Positions 60,120 to 64,000 of a stretch of 64,000 bases of DNA are shown piece after piece. Position numbers and translations under genes: made by a program. The notes beneath the pieces were generated by a model. It saw only the letters and a list, made by a program, of their open reading frames with translations, made no database searches and was not told the DNA's origin. How positions within the stretch are numbered: position 1 is the stretch's first letter; the number at the start of each line of letters is the position of its first letter. The stretch is from Pandoraea commovens (GTDB lineage Bacteria > Pseudomonadota > Gammaproteobacteria > Burkholderiales > Burkholderiaceae), in assembly GCF_902459615.1 (NCBI RefSeq), contig NZ_CABPSA010000008.1, positions 1 to 64,000 on the forward strand. The letters run 5' to 3'.

Positions 60120-60148
60120 TTGAAATCGTAAAACCCCGTCCCTATAAT
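60120..60148 (+). promoter_or_regulatory. groESL promoter
   Basis: TTGAAA (60120-60125), 17 bases, TATAAT (60143-60148): an almost perfect housekeeping promoter. The same bases also read CTTGAAA-N14-CCCTATAA, close to a sigma-32 heat-shock promoter. Dual use is common for groE in betaproteobacteria. Confidence 0.75.
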
Positions 60149-60174
60149 TAGCACTCGTTGGCGCAGAGTGCTAA
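60148..60174 (+). promoter_or_regulatory. CIRCE element (HrcA operator)
   Basis: TTAGCACTC (60148-60156), 9 bases, GAGTGCTAA (60166-60174): an exact match to the CIRCE consensus. It begins at the last base of the -10 hexamer and covers the start of transcription, so HrcA would block the promoter. GroE helps HrcA fold, giving feedback. Confidence 0.95.
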
Positions 60175-60189
60175 CGCCATGAATTCACC

Positions 60190-60213
60190 AAATATGCAAA
60201 TGTTTGCATATTT
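60190..60213 (+). promoter_or_regulatory. AT-rich perfect inverted repeat in the groES 5' UTR
   Basis: AAATATGCAAA (60190-60200) and TTTGCATATTT (60203-60213) are perfect 11-bp arms around TG. In RNA it gives an 8-bp AU-rich stem with an 8-base loop, 20-odd bases before the GGAG ribosome site. It could be a temperature-sensitive leader hairpin or a second protein-binding site. Confidence 0.6.
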
Positions 60214-60252
60214 AGTTTTGACGATCTCACTGAGAGAAAAGAGGAGCTTGTA

Positions 60253-60543
60253 ATGAACCTTCGTCCCTTGCATGACCGCGTTATTGTCAAGCGCCTGGAC
60301 AACGAAACGAAGACGGCTTCGGGCATCGTGATCCCGGAAGCCGCCGCCGAAAAGCCGGACCAGGGCGAGATCCTGGCCGTCGGCCCGGGCAAGCGCGATG
60401 ATCAAGGCAAGTTGATCGCACTCGACGTGAAGGTGGGCGACCGCGTTCTGTTCGGCAAGTACGCCGGCCAAGGCGTGAAGGTCGATGGCCAGGAACTGCT
60501 GGTCATGCGCGAAGAAGACATCATGGCCGTCGTGGCCGCCTAA
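60253..60543 (+). CDS. groES: Co-chaperonin GroES
   Basis: A 96-residue GroES, full length. [16 protein letters not shown], the mobile loop around [12 protein letters not shown], the [12 protein letters not shown] block and the C-terminal EEDIMAVV are all typical. It caps the GroEL ring during ATP-driven folding. GAGGAG precedes the ATG. First gene of groESL, 49 bases before groEL, under CIRCE/HrcA and probable heat-shock control. Confidence 0.98.
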   Translation: MNLRPLHDRVIVKRLDNETKTASGIVIPEAAAEKPDQGEILAVGPGKRDDQGKLIALDVKVGDRVLFGKYAGQGVKVDGQELLVMREEDIMAVVAA

Positions 60544-60571
60544 GACTGTCTGCCCCCAGACATCTACGTAA

Positions 60572-62239
<1,668 letters not shown>

Positions 62240-62344
62240 GTCTCGCAAGAGACTGCATGACCGGGGTGCCGCAAGGTGCCCCGAATGCCCGGCTGTCGGG
62301 CTTCGCGCCAGGATCTCGATCCGGGTGTCGAAGCCCGCGCCTGA

Positions 62345-62383
62345 AACGGCAACGAACTCCTCGGAATTCGTTGCCGTTTTTTT
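62345..62383 (+). terminator. groESL intrinsic terminator
   Basis: AACGGCAACGAA (62345-62356) and TTCGTTGCCGTT (62367-62378) form a perfect 12-bp stem with a 10-base loop, followed by a run of seven T. It ends the groESL transcript 105 bases after groEL and lies before the convergent LysR gene. Confidence 0.95.
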
Positions 62384-62405
62384 ATGCGCGCTTCAAATGT
62401 CCCGA

Positions 62406-63338
62406 TCAGCGGGATTTGATCGGCGACGGCCGCAAAGGCACCGTGGCCGCAATCTCGTCCTGCATCCAGTCCCAGAAGGCGTGAATCGCCCGCTCGCGCG
62501 GATGGTTCTCCCGCCAGCTCACGTGGTACTCCAGACTCGGCGGAATCCGCACGTCGCCAATCTGCACCAACTCCCCTGACGCCAACGTGTCGCGCACCAG
62601 CAAGCTACGCGCGGTGGCCACGCCATGTCCCGCCAGCGCTGCGCGCAACAGCAGCCCCGAATCGTCGAAGATCGGTCCGCGCGTCGGCTCATGCGGCGGC
62701 AATCCGGCGGCCACTTGCCAGTCACGCCATGATCGGTAGGCGAAGCGCAGCATCGGCAGCTTGGGCGTATCTGCCACCGTGAAGCCCGGCACGCTGGCGA
62801 TCAGTTCGGGACTGCACACGGCGATCACGAAGTCGTCGAGCAATTTCCGGGTGACGAACCCCGGCGTTTCAACGCGTTGATGCCAGATGCCGACGTCGAC
62901 GGAATAGGGGTCCGGGGCAGAGATGTCCGCGTGAATGCGCACGACCAGATCGATGCCCGAGTGAAGTTTGCTGAAGCGGTCGAGCCGGGGAATCAGCCAT
63001 TGTGCGGCCAGATCGGTCATCACGCTGATTTCCAGACGGACGATGGCGGGCGTGGCGTCAGGCGTAATGCCCGCTTTGGCTTCGTTCATCGCCTCGTCCA
63101 GTTCCGTCATGCCGATGCGCACCCGCTCAGCCAGACGCGCCCCGACGCTCGTCGGAATCATCCGCGCGCCCACCCGCCGGAACAGCGCCGTGCCCAATTG
63201 CTGCTCCAGCGAACGCATATGGTGACTGACAGCACTGTGCGTCAAATTCAATTCCTCGGCGGCGCGGGTAAAGCTCCGATGACGCACGGCTGCTTCAAGC
63301 GCACGCAGGGATTGGAGGGGAGGGAGGTGTTGGAACAT
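62406..63338 (-). CDS. LysR-type regulator, GcvA-like
   Basis: A 310-residue LysR protein: HTH at about 1-65 (RSFTRAAEELNLTHSAVSHHMRSLE, the GcvA pattern) and a ligand-binding domain from about 95. The C-terminal HAFWDWM block is common in this group. It is divergent from an MFS transporter gene with a 102-base gap that holds a small dyad ATCGA-CAA-TCGAT at 63400-63412; control of that transporter is likely. Confidence 0.9.
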   Translation of the reverse strand: MFQHLPPLQSLRALEAAVRHRSFTRAAEELNLTHSAVSHHMRSLEQQLGTALFRRVGARMIPTSVGARLAERVRIGMTELDEAMNEAKAGITPDATPAIVRLEISVMTDLAAQWLIPRLDRFSKLHSGIDLVVRIHADISAPDPYSVDVGIWHQRVETPGFVTRKLLDDFVIAVCSPELIASVPGFTVADTPKLPMLRFAYRSWRDWQVAAGLPPHEPTRGPIFDDSGLLLRAALAGHGVATARSLLVRDTLASGELVQIGDVRIPPSLEYHVSWRENHPRERAIHAFWDWMQDEIAATVPLRPSPIKSR

Positions 63339-63440
63339 GATGTCAAATTCTACTCACAATACGAGCACAAAGGTTTCGTTGGCTTCATGCCGCGCTTGCA
63401 TCGACAATCGATACCCAAGCAATTCACTAGGGTTTACTCC

Positions 63441-64000
63441 ATGTCGAAAGCACTTCGGATTTTCGTGCTGTTCGCCTGCGGATACTTCGTCTCATACGTG
63501 TACCGCGGTGTGAACATCGGGTTTGCGCCGTTCATGACGCGTGACCTCGGTCTCTCGTCTGCCGATCTCGGTTTGCTCACGAGCCTTTATTTCCTCGGTT
63601 TTGCCGGTGCGCAATTGCCAGCGGGCGTGCTGCTCGACAAGTTCGGGCCGCGCCGTGTGTCGTCGCTAGTGTTGCTGCTTGCGGCGGCCGGTGCGGCGCT
63701 GTTCGGTCTGGCGCACGGCGTTGGCGCGCTGATGGTCGGACGTCTGCTCATTGGCGTCGGTGTGTCGGTGTGTCTGGGCAGTGCATTCAAGGCGCTGGCG
63801 CAGTGGTTTCCGGTGGCGCGTCTGCCGTTGCTCAACGGTCTGGTGATGGCCGTGGGCGGCATGGGCGGTGTGGTCGTCGGCACGCCGCTGAACTGGTTGC
63901 TCGGTCTGACGGACTGGCGCGTGGTGTCGTTCGGACTGGCGGCGCTCACAGTGCTCATGTCCATCGCGCTGTGGTTCGGCGCGCCGGAGAAGCCCGGTTC
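63441..64000 (+). CDS. MFS transporter, N-terminal part (cut by window end)
   Basis: The first 186 codons of a major facilitator protein from ATG 63441. About six membrane segments are visible, with the conserved loop GVLLDKFGPRR between helices 2 and 3 (the MFS GxLaDrxGrR motif) and MVGRLLIGVGVS in helix 4. The frame is open to the last base. The substrate cannot be told from this half; regulation by the divergent LysR protein is likely. Confidence 0.88.
   Translation, partial: MSKALRIFVLFACGYFVSYVYRGVNIGFAPFMTRDLGLSSADLGLLTSLYFLGFAGAQLPAGVLLDKFGPRRVSSLVLLLAAAGAALFGLAHGVGALMVGRLLIGVGVSVCLGSAFKALAQWFPVARLPLLNGLVMAVGGMGGVVVGTPLNWLLGLTDWRVVSFGLAALTVLMSIALWFGAPEKPG

Noticed and set aside
62605-62622. 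A third copy of the 52-bp repeat near GCAAGCTACGCG
   Set aside because: Only about 12 bases match and they lie inside the LysR coding region; chance similarity.
63400-63412. ATCGA-CAA-TCGAT between the LysR and MFS genes as a firm LysR box
   Set aside because: Arms are only 5 bp and the spacing does not clearly fit T-N11-A; mentioned in the LysR entry but not claimed as a site.

Overview
The window is GC-rich, densely packed chromosomal DNA of a betaproteobacterium of the Burkholderiaceae. Pandoraea or a close relative is my best guess, judged from the 5S rRNA 3' end, the gene style, and the GroESL locus carrying both a CIRCE element and a heat-shock-like promoter. Genus is not proven. The window opens on the tail of an rRNA operon and ends inside an MFS transporter gene. 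No prophage, intact insertion sequence or CRISPR array is visible. The only mobile-element trace is a short IS3-type OrfA fragment beside groES.

Region 1 (1-11,600): 5S rRNA end and terminator, an AAC(6')-I type aminoglycoside acetyltransferase, then a ten-gene minus-strand operon. Its order of transcription is LysR regulator, flavin monooxygenase-like oxidoreductase, a complete Opp/Dpp-type ABC importer (two permeases, two ATPases, binding protein), a BAAT/acyl-CoA thioester hydrolase-like enzyme, and two AhpD-fold proteins. Most junctions are ATGA overlaps, so this is one functional unit for import and oxidation of an unknown substrate.

Region 2 (11,600-21,300): a DnaQ-like exonuclease fused to a GIY-YIG nuclease, behind a small orphan gene and a LexA box (an SOS operon); a GST, a diguanylate cyclase, a DUF4019-type protein, a GntR/FCD regulator with a large palindrome-rich upstream region, an exported alpha/beta hydrolase, and two GNAT acetyltransferases flanking an XRE-cupin regulator with a 26-bp near-palindromic operator.

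Region 3 (21,300-36,900): a periplasmic molybdo-hydroxylase (Tat-exported Mo subunit, 2Fe-2S subunit, triheme lipoprotein cytochrome); a WYL regulator with a VOC protein; an exported methionine sulfoxide repair operon (msrB-dipZ-msrA) divergent from an OmpR-type two-component system; a YD-repeat-like lipoprotein; and a DASS transporter.

Region 4 (36,900-59,100): an amino-acid permease, two semialdehyde dehydrogenases, two class III aminotransferases, an Lrp/AsnC regulator, a DoeB-like deacylase, a GhrA-like dehydrogenase and a DUF1185 protein, all on the minus strand. Divergent from these is a GAF/PucR regulator, followed by a plus-strand cluster: flavin reductase, aldehyde dehydrogenase, luciferase-type monooxygenase, alpha/beta hydrolase, NIPSNAP protein, a quaternary-amine ABC importer and a carboxymuconolactone decarboxylase-like protein. 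The enzyme set matches the trigonelline-type pathway (TgnB, C, A, D) joined to a betaine importer, and the flanking semialdehyde dehydrogenases could finish the route to succinate. This is the most interesting candidate system here.

Region 5 (59,100-64,000): a PhnB-like protein, the IS3 fragment, groES-groEL with a sigma-type promoter, CIRCE and a 5' UTR hairpin, then a LysR regulator divergent from a truncated MFS transporter gene.
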